Shown one piece after another: positions 43,745 through 56,900 of a stretch of DNA of 64,000 nt. Origin of the DNA: Uranotaenia lowii. Taxonomy: Eukaryota; Arthropoda; Insecta; Diptera; Culicidae. The stretch is taken from NCBI RefSeq assembly GCF_029784155.1, contig NC_073692.1, positions 327,627,920 through 327,691,919 on the forward strand, written 5' to 3'. The stretch's first letter is position 1, and each line of letters opens with the position of its first letter. Below the pieces are notes generated by a model, which worked only from the letters and a program-made list of their open reading frames with translations, ran no database searches and had not been told where the DNA came from. The translations under genes were made by a program, and so were the position numbers.

Positions 43745-43985
43745 TCGTTGTCTTACTCTATCTTGAAATCCAAGATGGCGGCTTCCGATGAACTTTAAAA
43801 TGTTGTAAATGACTTAAAATCGCATGCAACCTCACCAATATTGGTATTGGGTGGAAGGGCTAAACGAGTAGAAATCAAATTTCGCTATCTTACGCGATCT
43901 TGAAATCCAACATGGCGGAATTCGTTCAATTTGAAATGCTGTAAATTACAATAACTCGCATTAAACCACCACTATATGGGTATTG
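43745..43985. repeat. diverged 138-bp tandem duplication
   Basis: The phrase tcttgaaatccaagatggcgg at about 43,761 recurs at about 43,899 (tcttgaaatccaacatggcgg). The following atgttgtaaatgac and aaatgctgtaaattac phrases keep the same order. Two copies, strongly drifted. No family is recognised. Confidence 0.7.
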
Positions 43986-46900
43986 ATCTCCAGATATCCT
44001 GGAGCTTTCCAGATTTACTGGAAATCTTTTAATAAAGACGTGAGAAACAGTAGAAGTTAAACGTAATAAGTTGCTTTTCAAGTGCCAGTCAAAATAAAGA
44101 AAAAGTAAGGAAAAGATACTGAATATTAATGATTGTCGGAATAACAAAATATCACTATCGAATGAAAATGTACATAAAATTAGATGATTCTGAAGAAATG
44201 TTCAGAATAATTTTAAATTTTGTGACATGAATTTAGTCCACTATCATTTTCTGTTTAAACGTCACAACTATAAAGAGGCATAGCTTTGTTCGTTCTTGTT
44301 AAATCGAGAAGCTTCGCACTTCAAATTGTTAATTTTCTCTACAACTTATTTGAAAACACCTATTTTCACAGAAAAAATAGGAAATCAAAGTGGTTTGTAC
44401 TGAATTTAAAAATGATTGATTGTAGCACGAATTCACGTCTCAAAAGTAATCATTCACTACAAAATCAATCTAAAATTTAAAAGACCAAATTTTAGTCATA
44501 TATAAGGAAAATTTTATCTCCCAGAGCTCTGGGCAACATTTCTCATCATTATCGATGATTAAGATGATGGTTGATTAAAAGGAAGCCTAGTGTTTGTTAT
44601 ACCAGTTCATAGTGTTATCACTATAATGTTCAATAGTTTTAACAAATATCCTTTAGAATTATAAATTTTTGAAAATTCGAAACTCAACATCTACAACAAA
44701 TTCAAAGTACCTATACAATTTAATTTTAAACCAAATCCTTTATGGGCAGGAAACTATTCCTTTAATACATTATCAGTTCTATTTTTCTCTTCAAATTTAA
44801 TCGTACTTAAATAAAGATGAGCCTCGGTGAGTTTCTTTACAGCAAACCGCCAAACGCTCTGAACCTCCGGTTAATGAATTTGGTTAGTCATCAATAGCTT
44901 AACTACCCGAGAAGAATCTCATCATTCTCACTCTTGAGGTAACGCGGGATCGAACAGAACAGAAGTCGAAGAAGAACGAATTAAATCGTAGCAATGCGCT
45001 CAGATAAAAAGTGTATGATAGTGTCAATCAAGCTGTTAGTTAGTATTATATTAGCAAGTCATGCAATCAATTATAAGTGATTTCACCTTCTTCCATCCAT
45101 TGCGCGCTCTGGCGAAGGCGACCAATTCCACCAAAGCGCTTTGTGATCTCGGAGGCGATTATCCTGGGCATGTGATCTGGTCTGGCTCTGGGGAGCAAAT
45201 CGTTGCGGGAAACATTTCAAGAATGGAATCCACCACTTGGACTAAGCTTATTTTTTCTTTCAATATTTTTGTAGGTATTGTCGTTGATGCTTTTTTGTAT
45301 TCGCTCTAAAAGGTGTACCCTGGAGGCGGCATGTAAGATTTTCGATGTTGGTTTTATCTATCATTGTTGTCAGCTTTCGGACAAATGTGTTTTCATTCAT
45401 CTTCCACGAAGAGGTGGACATATTTACTGAGCCAGAATAAGGAGAGAGATGGAAAAAAGATGAGATCCTTCGCATTTGATATGCATAAAATTTGACTCCA
45501 CCTTTGGGGTGCTGTTATTCAAAACAGCGAGCGAGCACATGTTTAATATTCACACCGCTGCTGAGTTCATCATAATTGCAAAACTTTAATTATTTCTTAC
45601 GAGCAGCCCGTTATAAAGTTGGGCCCGTTTGCCAATTTCCCAACTGACACACTAATTTTGATGTTACACAACTCTCTCGGTTGCCTGCCGTTGTTAGTAT
45701 TTATTAGAAGAGAGCAAAGGGGTTGGCTCATTTTCACCTAAAGTTTATCCTTTCTTGGTAAAACTTCAAAAGAAGCCACATTCTACCTTTGGTTGGTTGC
45801 TCAGGGCTCAGAGTTATAATGTTGTTTGTAAAGTGGGAGGAAAGCTGAGCTTGTGAGTTGTGAGATGACGCAAATGCTCTAATTAAGCGAACGGTGGTTA
45901 TCAAATGGGTTGATTAACTTACGTTAGCAAAAAAAGTCGAGGATTTTTTTCTCAAACTAAAGACAGTTTAAATTTAAAATTGTAATAAAAGTTTGTCAGA
46001 AATGATCAGATGTTCGGATAATTTGAGCAAAACAATGCAATAATTTTGATAAAAATGCGTGAAAAAGCGATGGTTATTAGTATGATTAGTATTAAGGATT
46101 TGAACTTGCAATTCGGATACTCAATAATCGCATTTCACCTGAGTATGATTTAAACTTTTGTCCAATTTTGATTACTGAAATAAAAATTTTGAATCAGCAT
46201 TCATTACATTATCCCCAATGATCAAAAATTCCTTTCTGGTGCATTCATAGCACAATCAATACATTGGTAATTACGTTAATATCGTTTATTATACATTAAA
46301 AATTTAAGTGCCGACACCGATCATGATAACTAGCAGAAATTCCATTCGATAGTGTCTAGATTAATAGAACATGATGTCGGTTTGTCAAATAGAAGATCTT
46401 ATCGAGAACTTGAACCCTGCTCACATGGAGGGTTCTGTTTCTTCGTTCGCTGACTAATAATTTTACACCTTTAAAAAGACCCACCGGTCAACCAAGAACG
46501 GCGACGATGATGATGGCCACAAAGTGCTGTCGATAGATATCCCCCGATCGACCATTCTAGCAACATTCATTGGTACACGTGAGTTTTCCCATTCTGAGCC
46601 TCGCATCTTGATTGAAGTCATGTCTTCTAAAACGAAATTGTTGTCTTGCTTTGTCCCTTCTGTGCCGTCAACGCGCTCCGGACTTTTAGACACAGGTCTA
46701 GAGGAATTTAGAGTGTGCAGATTCATTCTCACTTGAAGAAGGATGAAAAAAAATGGAAGAACCGTCCGTAGAAAAATATATATAAAATACCTCTCTGGCA
46801 ATGACGATTCAAAAAATTCGAAGGTCTACCGTAAGAGCTTCAACTAAAGTTAAGTGAACAGATAGATACAGACAGACAGACCAAGCGAGCGAGTAAGGAA

Positions 46901-47797
46901 AAAAACTGCTGGAAACATAGATCGTAACACCTTTTAGTGATTCGAAGCGTGTCGGTGGTTTAATGCTTCTGCTACTGATGCCTGAAGGTAAGTAATGATA
47001 CGTCAACGTTTTGTCAGGTTCTGGTTCCATTTATAGAAACAATGATGACTGATAAGGGTACAGAAGACAACTTGTTGTACGGTTTCATACAAGTAGTGTG
47101 ACACCTCAAAAGGAATGGTTCGGCTTTATAATTCTATTTAAAGATGAAATACCTCTGGAATTTTAAACAACTAAAAGAATAATTTTCCTGTAACAAATTG
47201 TCATTAAAAAACAAAGTTTAGTTTCATTCAGTTATTGTTAGAGTTTTTTCTTAAAGAACAATTTAATGCCAAAAAAAAAACAAAAATCAAAAGCAGTGCA
47301 ATTGACGGACTAAAATTAACACAGTTCAGCATAAAAAATGCTTTAGAGATTGAAAAATATGTATTTTAAGTTGAATGCGTATAGAAAAATAGGTGGATCA
47401 AGATACCTAAAAACAATGGCTGACTAAATAAAATAAGCATATGATGCGTACAAATGTTAACAGCATGTAGAAATATATCAAATATAATTAAACAATATTT
47501 ACCACAGTCGTTTTCTCCATACAATGAAAAGGCGACAGCGTCAACATTCTCTAGCAGACAAAATGAAAGTAATAAATTTATGTAACACGTGATCGCGTGT
47601 GTTCCAAATACGACTTAGTTAGATGTACCAGTAATAAAAATTTTTAATTCCTGTTCTTGCACCATGGAAATTTAAGAAACTAAATAAATGATTGTTTTAA
47701 GAAAATGAGACCATGTTTTGAAAACATGAACCCACAAAATGTGTAAAGGACAATTGTTTTAGATTAATTTCTAATGATGTTTTATTGTTGAACACTC
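43986..47797. other. unassigned stretch, possibly host intergenic or intronic
   Basis: 44,800-45,320 and 46,360-47,040 are more even in base composition. Both strands are open over 46,463-46,801, but neither translation resembles a protein I know. A short acagatagatacagacagacagacc microsatellite lies near 46,860. No exon can be supported. Confidence 0.4.
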
Positions 47798-47799
47798 TA

Positions 47800-49118
47800 A
47801 AGGGTATCCACGATGAAATTGCCACACGCAACATATATTCGCAAAATTCGAGTTTTCATCCAATTGCCATCAAATTTTCAGGGATTGAAAAATACCTATT
47901 AAACTTTATTTTACTATTTTACTCGTATTTTATTTGCAATCCATACGCAAATTTCCGCACCTTGGCCTTAACCCCGGCCATGAGATTCTGCACAACCTGT
48001 GAATCAACTGTTTTTTTTTGCATTTAAACCCATACTTTCTTCAGTTCCTCGACTGTCTTCACTGCCTAAGGCTGTTTAAGAAGGTGCTCCGGAGTGTTGG
48101 GAGGGTTGAACATTTTCGGCACGAAATCGACCTCATTGTCCGCATACCACTTCAGCACATCCTTGGAGAAGTGGCATGAGGCTAAATCCGGCCAGAAGAT
48201 TGTTAGGACGTTGTGGACCTTCAGGAAAGGAAGCAGCCACTTCTGGAGGCACTCTTTCATGTACACCTGTCCGTTCATCGTGTCCTGGGTTACGAAAGAT
48301 GCACTCCGCTTCCCGCACATGTGGATAATTTGCAAACCAGGAATTTATTCGCAAATTTGGACATCTTCTGAGTGCAGATATGCTCCGGAACGCTGAACTT
48401 ATCTTTGACCGGAAAAAACCGTGAAGGTTGCCGGGGATCTGTTTGAAGTCGGCCTTCACTTATGTTTCGTCGTCCATGATGCAGCATTCAACTTTTGTCA
48501 GCATGTTGAGGTACAACTTCCTGGCACTGGTTTTTGCTGATTTGTTCTGCTTCTCGTCTCGATTAGGGGCCTTTTGTACCTTGAACGTTCGAAACTCAGC
48601 CTTAGTTTTGGCCTACTGGACAAATCGTCGGCTTAGGTGCAGTTTCTTAGCCACATCCCGAACGGAGGCGTTTGGGTTTCGGTTGAAGGCCCCAACTAAA
48701 TACGCGGTTGTGATTTTTAGTGTTGTACGGAACACTTTTGTCTTAACTTCTGGGCATTCAATAATGCTGGTAAAGTGTCACAAATAAAACCTAAAAATTC
48801 TGGGCTCCCGATCGGTGGTCAATCGTTCCTCGAACCGCTTCATCACTTGCGACATTGTGGAATTCGCGATTCCCAACGTTTTAGCGACGGAACGATGCGA
48901 GAGATCCTTGTTCTCGTGATGAATGCGCAAGATTTTATCACGCACGAGCTGTTCTTTCGATTCCATTTCCGCGAGTTTTGATCACAGGACTTTAAAACTT
49001 GCAGGATGTAAACAATGCACTATGACCTAAATCCACCCAAATTTTTATTAAATTCTACCCAACGCGTTAAAAATTTAGAGCAATTTCATAGTATGGCAAT
49101 TTCATCGTGGACACCCTT
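47800..49118 (-). mobile_element. full-length DD37E-type mariner, inactive
   Basis: The ends aagggtatccacgatgaaat (47800) and its inverted, slightly drifted copy ending cacccttt near 49118 are flanked by TA (47798-47799 and 49119-49120). The 1.3-kb length is normal for the group. The right end was later hit by a hAT-like element whose 8-bp target, CCCTTTAT, overlaps the mariner end. Confidence 0.85.
48060..48966 (-). pseudogene. mariner transposase, decayed
   Basis: It starts MESKEQLVRDKILRIHHEN at 48966 with helix-turn-helix SHRSVAKTLGIANSTMSQV. A stop and frame changes follow. Then come RNPNASVRDVAKKLHLS with a stop, KVQKAPNRDEKQNKSAKT, and the first Asp block IMDDET-VKADFKQIPG, interrupted by TAA where Tyr is expected. 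The second Asp block FWPDLASCHFSKDVLKWYAD is intact. The frame then reaches NPPNTPEHLLKQP and a stop: the usual block with the catalytic Glu (PELRPIE-like) has been deleted. The spacing to the missing Glu fits DD37E. No protein can be made. Confidence 0.8.
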
Positions 49119-49121
49119 TAT

Positions 49122-50539
49122 CAAGGATGGAAAAAATCATTCACCAGCATGAACGCTAATGATTCTCAATCGCCGCTTCTTTTTCGATGGTAGCATTGGC
49201 GATGCGAATGTGACCAGTCGAACGCTGATTTGTCGGATTGGAAATCCCGAACGAATGAACTTTGACAAGCTTCGTGTGAACGAACAGAACACGACACATT
49301 CACCACAGTAAATTGGATCGCTTTTTATTTTCACCACGACGTTCGTTGGGCGAATTGATTCGCAAATGATTCACAAAAACAATCACCAAACGATTGCAAT
49401 CGCGATTGTATTGACGAATGTTTCGCAATAGAATTTTCCGGTAAAGAATTAAGCCATCGGGTGTTTATTTTTGGGCTAAATTTGTGCGTTACGGCTCCTG
49501 CGCTCGTCAACGTTGTGTTTTGTTATGATGTTATGATAACTTGTGTTAAGCCTAGTCCACACCCGGCAACTCGAAAAGAGTACATGTACTCTTTTTCGAT
49601 CGAGAAATGAGCGTACTCTTCTTTTTGTGAAATTTTACCAAATGTACTCTTTTTTTGTTGAAAGACATTTGATCTGAAAAACCAAGGCATTTCTTCCATT
49701 TGAAGTTGTTTCACATCTTAAGCAAAAACTATGAAAGGAATACAGCTTACAACAAATTACTTTAAAATTTTGGTTTAAAAAAAACATTTTAGTCCTTGTA
49801 AACAGTGAGCCCAATAAGCGCCTTTGAGTATGCAAATAGAAAATAATATGAACAAAATTTAGGTATTGTACAAGAATATTTTTATTAATAATTGTCATGA
49901 AAGTCGCATAACCTTCAAAACATTAACAGTTGAGTGTTAATATACAGTTGAATCCCGCTCATCAAAGTTCCGGTTATCCGATCCTCCGCTTTATTCTAGC
50001 CACCATTTTTGTCCAAAATCCATGTAAAAATGTTTTTAAATGGACATCTCAGGCAAATTTAAAATTTAAACTTGCCAGAAACTTCGATTAAATAGAAAAA
50101 TAAAATCCATGTGAGATCCGAGCTATGCGCCTGGATCATATGCAATACCAGAGCAAATGGATAGCGCGATTGCCGTAACACACAAATTTAGCCGCAAAAT
50201 AAACACCCGATGGCTTACTCCTTTACCGGGAAATTCCTTTGCGAAACATTCGCCAATACAATCGCGCTTGCAATCGTTTGGTGATAGTGTTTGCGAATCA
50301 GTTCGAATGTCCGTGGTGAAAATAAAAAGCGATCCAGTTTACTGCGGTGTGTGTTTTGTGCTTCGGTTCGTTTACCCGAAGCTTGTCAAAGTTCATTCGT
50401 TCGGGATTGCAATCGTAAGCGTTCAGTTTGGTGTGCGAACTTTTTCCATTCCCGATTGCTTTGATTGGCAGCTAGAACTGAACGAATTCACCACCGATGG
50501 CAAATTTATCGTTCTTCGATGCGATTTTTTCCATGCTTG
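49122..50539. mobile_element. hAT-like foldback element inserted in the mariner end
   Basis: The ends caaggatggaaaaaatc (49122) and gattttttccatgcttg (ending 50539) are inverted (16 of 17 match) and flanked by CCCTTTAT (49114-49121 and 50540-50547). An 8-bp duplication and CAAGG-type ends fit hAT. Arms of about 350 bp are inverted and diverged. Related open frames (49137-49337 minus, 50157-50603 plus, sharing VKIKSDP-YCG) are mirror images of the arms and not evidence of a gene. The 700-bp centre contains a palindrome aaaagagtacatgtactctttt near 49,575. Confidence 0.75.
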
Positions 50540-50715
50540 CCCTTTATGCCCAGTTGAATTGAAGTTTTTGCTTGCCACAATATTTCATTTGCGAATCAAA
50601 TGATTTTGAATTTAATCGCTCTGTTGTGTTGTGAGCCTACTTGGTTGAATGATTCAACTGAATCAAAGCAATCGAAAGATTCCTTTTAATTCAACCACGG
50701 TCAATGAAAAGTTCA

Positions 50716-50760
50716 TACATCGGTATTTCGATAGCAACTTACTACCTTCTTCAGTGAGCG
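50716..50760 (-). ncRNA. third hammerhead-like motif, inverted (candidate)
   Basis: On the minus strand: cgctcaCTGAAGA, an extra A, stem II ggtag-taagttg-ctatc (fully paired, with one G-U), GAAA, then taccgatgtat. This is the best stem II of the three copies, but its stem III palindrome is broken. Confidence 0.35.
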
Positions 50761-50779
50761 ATTTCGGTTGATGATCAAT

Positions 50780-50905
50780 CGAAAACGCTCACTGAAGAAA
50801 CTAGTAAGTTGCTATCGAAATACCGGTATATGAACATGATCAATCGAAAACGCTCACTGAAGAAGGTAGTAAGTTGCAATCGAAATACCAGTATATGAAC
50901 TTTTC
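50780..50905 (+). ncRNA. two tandem hammerhead-ribozyme-like motifs (candidate)
   Basis: Each unit has CTGAAGA (50792-50798 and 50857-50863), fitting the CUGANGA core, then a stem-loop and GAAA (50817-50820 and 50882-50885), followed by a palindromic ataccggtat-type stem and a U-A step as possible cleavage site. In unit 1 stem II is weakened to TAG/CTA. In unit 2 it is ggtag against caatc with one mismatch. One extra A lies between CTGAAGA and stem II, which departs from the canonical core. Tandem hammerheads are known in Penelope-like elements and retrozymes. Activity is unproven. Confidence 0.35.
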
Positions 50906-50955
50906 ATTTACCGTGGTTGCATTAAAAGGAATCTTTCGATTGCTTTGATTCAATT

Positions 50956-53900
50956 TAATCGCCTTTAATAAAAAAAACTGCTCAGCTTTGCATAATTTTT
51001 TTTAGCAAATTAACAGTTAAGAAAAATAATATTTTTTAATTTTGTTGTCATTCTATACCCAAAACGTATCACTGCTTTATCTATACTGACGGATGAGTTA
51101 TTTAAGTCGAACTCAATTTAGTTAAACGTAATCAAAAAAGACAATTGTGTTTCATAGTATTTTGAAACTTAAAAGGTTAGTATGTGTTATTTAGAGGTAC
51201 AAAAAAAAAACTTAAAAAAAACAAATTTTTTATTGGTAATGACTTAAATTCTGAAAAAATATGCACTGATACATTTTAATGTACCAACGATATTTGGCTT
51301 TCCAATTAAGCAATTACGACAATTTTAGATAAAAAAAGTTGTTTTATCGTGTGCTTTGTTCTTCTGGTTGACTTAAAAAAGTTTCATACCAAATTGGCCA
51401 ACCATCCTCAAAATATGAGATTTGTTAGATCATTAATCGTCGATGTTTATACATGACATGTTCCACATGACGGCGTGCTTGATGTATCGCCTTGTCTTTT
51501 GAAGAGTGAGGTATATCGGTTTTATAACTATATTTGATTTTATTGCGATGTTCTCATAACTCAACAACAAATTCGATTCTTACTAAGATTTTTTCATGAA
51601 AATCAGGACATTTAAAAGACCATTTTTCATAGTACAATTCGTTTTTCAAAACGATCCTCAAAAATCAATACAAATTGGTCCAGTGCGCAGTGGTTTCAGA
51701 GATATATTTAGTATGCAAAACTTTGGTGTTTTTTGGGCTTAGATTTTTTTGCGATTCGAGTTAACATAAAAGAGTTATTAGGCTTTAAAAAATATCTTTT
51801 TTTTTAAGGATGATATTCATCACTGTTAATGAGAGACTGCTTCGAACATTTTGACATTAACAGCATTTACAGTGATTAATATCACCTTGAAAAAAGTTAC
51901 CCTATTTTTGAAGTCTAATTATTTTTATCATAAGTCAAATTGAAATGCAGACTTCAAAAAAAGTATTTGTTATAGTTCAGGCATTTAGAAAAACTGTTTT
52001 CAAAAGAAATCGGCCGAAGGGGACCAAAGTTATTCATTTAAAACTGGATTTACATGTTCCTCCTGAACAAAATGTCTCAAAATCCCATACAAATTTTAGG
52101 CTCGTTGAACGATCGCTTCCCGTGATCCGATCTGGCCCAAATTTGGCATGAGACCTTTTACTAGGCCTAGGATCAATTTAAGCCAGCAGCGCATAACATT
52201 CCACAAGCTTGAAATTTCCCATACAAATTTGGAGCAGTCTATTGGCATTTTGTGGTGTAGGCATTTTGAAAGTTTTCTTTTATCTTTTCTACAGGATACT
52301 GTTATTCACCAAAAATATAGAAGCCCCCAATGATGGAAAACTTGTATACGAATTTTGAAACTTTTTTTAAATACTAAGCTCAGGAGTTTCAAAGCATTTA
52401 AATTTTTTTGTTTATTTTCCGATGATTTTTGATTCAAAGCTTTATTTTGTAGAATATGGGAAAAAAGAATAAAGAATTCAATGTTTTTCATAACCCACTT
52501 TTCTAATCAAGCTAATCAAAAATATTTAATCAATGTGATAGGAGGACATGAAGAATAAATATCATTTCAATGTTAATTTTTAAGTTCATAACAATTTTTA
52601 AATGATTTTCAGACAAGTATACTGCCGTTTTAAGCAAATTTTGAAAAATGTGCTAATGGGAAAAACGCGGTTGAAATTTCAGCTGTATTTCCAACTTTTT
52701 TCTCAAATTAATAAATTACCAACTCTTTTTTTTCGTTATGAACAGTTCAAGTTTATCATTTTGCAATGTTTTCTACAGAAAAACCTTTCCTTTAAGAAAC
52801 AGAAAATAAGAGCCTAAAATGTTTCGTGTGACACTTTTGTGTACAATCAGAACGCATACCGATTCCACATAAAATTGTCACACGGCTACACTTTTTCTAT
52901 CATTCTAAAAGCTCATATAGATTTTATTTTTCCCAAAAAAAATCAAGTTTAACCATTTTTTTTTGAAAAAAAAAAGTTTCTCTTTGTGTATAAAAATGTA
53001 AAGTTGAGTAACGTAAGTAGTTCATACCGAAAAGTGTTTAATTGAAAATTTCTCTTAGTAAATCAATCAAGGCTCCTCGCTCCTCCCCCACCTTCTATTT
53101 TAGTGTTCTTTTCGATGAATAACATTACATTCTTCAGCCTTAACTCATATCAAATTAATTTTTTGATTAAATTTGCATTTTTCATTGAATTTTCTTTAGT
53201 GTGCCTTTCTGCGTAGAAATTACAACATAGAGACATCAACTTTGATGAAAAATTCGTTTAAGTTCAGAACATTGCCCTCTTCAGATTTAACATAGTTTTG
53301 ATAAAGTAAGCCAATGATCAAATTAAACTTGGAGCGCGTGAGGCTTTCATTGCTTAATCTAGTTAAGTTACTCTTATGTACACTGAGGATCTTCCATCTT
53401 GTTTAAAAATGCAAAGATGAATGTCATTATAAAGTAAACATAACTTGTACAATATTCAATCGATCACGATGAATAATCTGTTAATTTTTTTTTTCAAAAC
53501 TTGTTTAGTCTTTGGAAAATTATGATTAAAAAGTAGTTTGCTGAAAAAATTTTTTTTTATTGTGTTTTATAGTTAATTCTAAACAAAAGTAAAATTAAGA
53601 TGATCGATTGAAAGTATATTAACCTTCTTAAGAGGATAAGAGCATAAATTTTTTAATATTTTTTAAGAAAGAATATTAAAGAATTGAAAGACTTTAGACT
53701 GATAGAAGGTTAGAATAAGGTGAAAGATGTTAAAAATGAGTGGAACGGTAAATTTATTTTGATAAAACTTCTCATCACATTTCATTTCTTAGTTCTTCAC
53801 GGGTCTGCTACTTTGCATAATTCAGAATTATCTTTTTATTTTTCATTTTAACAATGATATATCTGAATCCAACACCCGATTTCACACTGGAAATAAGAGT

Positions 53901-56900
53901 GTATCATGAAAGATTCGATACAATGCTGATTTTAATCAAATTGGTACATTTTCCATTTTACAATTTTTAAAAAAATTGAACTTCATTCCACTATTTGAAT
54001 ATACTTTTAGCCACTACCTAGAGGCGTGTTGATTTACACAAAATTACCTCCTAGCCAGCATCTAGTTCCGGGAGCACTAATTAAAAACTAAAGAGAAGGA
54101 TTAAAAAGTTTCGTTTTCTTTTGCACTTCAGCACAATCCCTGGCCACAAGCAGGGGCTAAGTTTTTGGTGCAGATTTTTTTTTACTTACAGCCAGATGCC
54201 GTGGGAAGGTAGTTGTACGAAATATTATTCCTATTTTATTTGTGAGAAAATATGGCAATTTTCAAACAGACTATTAATTTTTCCTTTAAATAATTTGAGT
54301 TTTATTGTCTAAACTCTTAATATTTTTTCTCGTCAAATGTTTCAAACCGTTTTCAATAATTTGACGTAACCTCAATACAGTGGTTTAAAGACTTTTAAAA
54401 CTAGCACAGTGCAATTTTCAGGTATTTGAGCTCATGCTCTTGCAAACAGTTTTCCACAGATTCATCTCTGCCTCTAACAGCGATTCAAAAGGCTGGGTTA
54501 GCGCGAAAACTTGGAGCTCAACACGGAGCGCTAGCTTTCTTTTCTCAGGTTTTTCAGGAGATTTTTCCTGCCACTGAGAAAAACAAACAGTTTGTTTGCC
54601 TAACAGGTCCTTTCCTTCCTTCCGAGGACGGTCTCGAGGAAGCTTTATTTCATTTTAATTAGAACGAAATTTAACTTTTCAATTTGGGAGTTGAGTGCGA
54701 ACTTTCGGTGTAAATTTATCTGCGGCTGGGGAATTTGTTTACCAACCTGGTGGCATCCTAAGGGTTTGGCTCTGTTATTTATGTTTCAGCTACGGGAAGA
54801 CTTTACTATTTGAAGTTGACGCTAGAACTAGCGTCAAGTAAAATTTTCTAGGTGGTTAAGATATGTTTCAAGCTCACATATGGAAACTTAGCTCTTTTTT
54901 TGTTGGAAAATGTTAGAACTTTGTTCGTAGAACAAAAAGCCTTTTAAATCTAATGGGAAACTAGTCCTGAATGAATTTCATACAATATTGCATAAAACAG
55001 TTTATCCCTACGCTTTGAATTTGAAACACCAACAATCTCTTAAATATGGAAACCTCCAACTGGAAAACGTTTCATACTATCCCATTACTTAAGTCCCTTG
55101 ATCCTTTTCCAATTGGGAACACAACGAAGTTGATGTTGATTGGCTTCTGCAAGCGAGCGGCAACGATCAAACCCCAAAAAGGATAAACCCAATCAATTCT
55201 AGTTAGTTTTCATCATCGGCACCCATATCCACCCACATATAAACACACAGGCACAGGCAAAATTTCTTTGAATACGCACGACGACGCACTATCAGAGCCG
55301 ATGTAATCCATTACATGAATTCCGATTAAAGTCCTTTTCTTCTATGCCTACCTTCCTACTGGTTGGCAGATAGTCCAATAAGGACCAGGACCAATCAGTC
55401 GTCCTTTCCAATTTTCATCTTTCACCATACCGAGGCCAAGCAATGGGCGCATATTTTTCTAATAAGAATTTACAGAAAGGAAAATTGGGGTTTGAGTCCG
55501 TGTCGAAAGCAATGATACCAAATTTATTTAATCTTTGTTTTAAAATTCTGGAAAAATCATGTAGAAGATTTGGACGAAACGAAGATATTGGGACTTCAGG
55601 CTCAGAAAAAATGACCCCAATTGACTCAGTATACTGGACACCTTGGTTCAACACTAATTATTTCAGAAAAATAAACCGGGAAAAACACGAACCTAATTTT
55701 ATCTCATTAAGCTTCATCAAGCCCGGATTACGGAGAGGGGCAATATGGGAATTTCTCAGGGTCTCTCGACTTAAGAGGGCCCCCGAGGAAGAAAAAAATA
55801 AAATTATTTCAATCATAATGCTTTAAGTTCCATCCAAAAAAGAACTGAAACGAAGAAACCGGAATTAAAACGTAAAATATGACAAGTAAGGGCGGGGGCC
55901 CAGTAAAATGATAACTATAATAGTTTCACTGTAACAAAAGTTGAGAAGCCCCCTAGCATAAGAGTTGATAAAATTTCCCACATTTTTATAGGTTGCACAA
56001 ATCAGTACTACTGTTTCCAAAACTTAGCAAAAGCTAGGCATTTGATTTTGATTGTTTTTTAATAAAAACCGAACAAATGAATGCAGTGATTATTCCAAGA
56101 AAAAAAATCTGGAACAAAGTGAACTACACCAAACCTGTTACTTGTCAAGTCCATTTTTCTTTGAAAACCCATTTATGTCCGAATAAATCCAGGAAATCTC
56201 GGTTACCTATAATACATATTACAGAGGAAGTCTCTTACTTTAAAACAACTTTTTTTTTGAGATGTTGCTAGCGAATCAATAATCATTTTTCGATTATGAA
56301 ATATTTTTTCCACGTTTAAAAAATTCTACGATTTTTTCGACAGCTAGAATAAAAGGGACTAGAACAATAATAAAACCGATCAATCAAGATTGCTCACATT
56401 ACAAGCGTGCATAAAAATAAGTATAAATAATGCAAAATTATTGTTAGCTTTTCGATCATTATTGAGGTTGTAGGTTTAAACACTCAGCGCCATTTTCCCA
56501 ATATGTACCTAATTAATTTAAAAAAAAAATCAAAACTTGAAAAAAAACTCAAGAGATTTTCCATTCCAATTTCAGTCTGTGATCTTAAATTCTAAATTAA
56601 CTTTTTTCATCATACTCATGGTTGTATTACGAATTCTCTAAATATGAATATGATTTTTTTTCTTATCTTCTCCCAGATTTATGATTCTGTGTTTTCAACA
56701 TTTTGTTACATTTAGAAGAACTGTTTGACAAAGGTTTCTGTTATTTAATATTTGATCTGATGAGAATCGCTTTCTTTGAACAATATAGTAAATATTCCGT
56801 TTTTTTTTCAATTGCAAACACATTGCATGAAAACGATTTTTCGTAGTTTTTAAAAAATTTTAAATTGAAATAAAACATTTTGATTTTAATTATATATTTT

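Larger units (their letters stand above)
50656..50955. repeat. foldback repeat with three hammerhead-like units
   Basis: The left arm (about 50656-50770) is the inverted copy of the right arm (about 50838-50955). Both read aatcaaagcaatcgaaagat from outside inward, then ccttttaat, then caaccacgg. The right side holds two direct copies (about 50775-50836 and 50838-50900) of a 65-bp unit, and the left arm holds one inverted copy. Confidence 0.85.

Noticed and set aside
46463..46801. Overlapping open frames on both strands
   Set aside because: Neither translation resembles a known family, and there is no splice or codon evidence to choose one.
49137..50603. Two related open frames (VKIKSDP-YCG) as a duplicated gene
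   Set aside because: They lie in the inverted arms of the hAT-like foldback, so their similarity reflects the arms. One is not conserved as a protein relative to the other.
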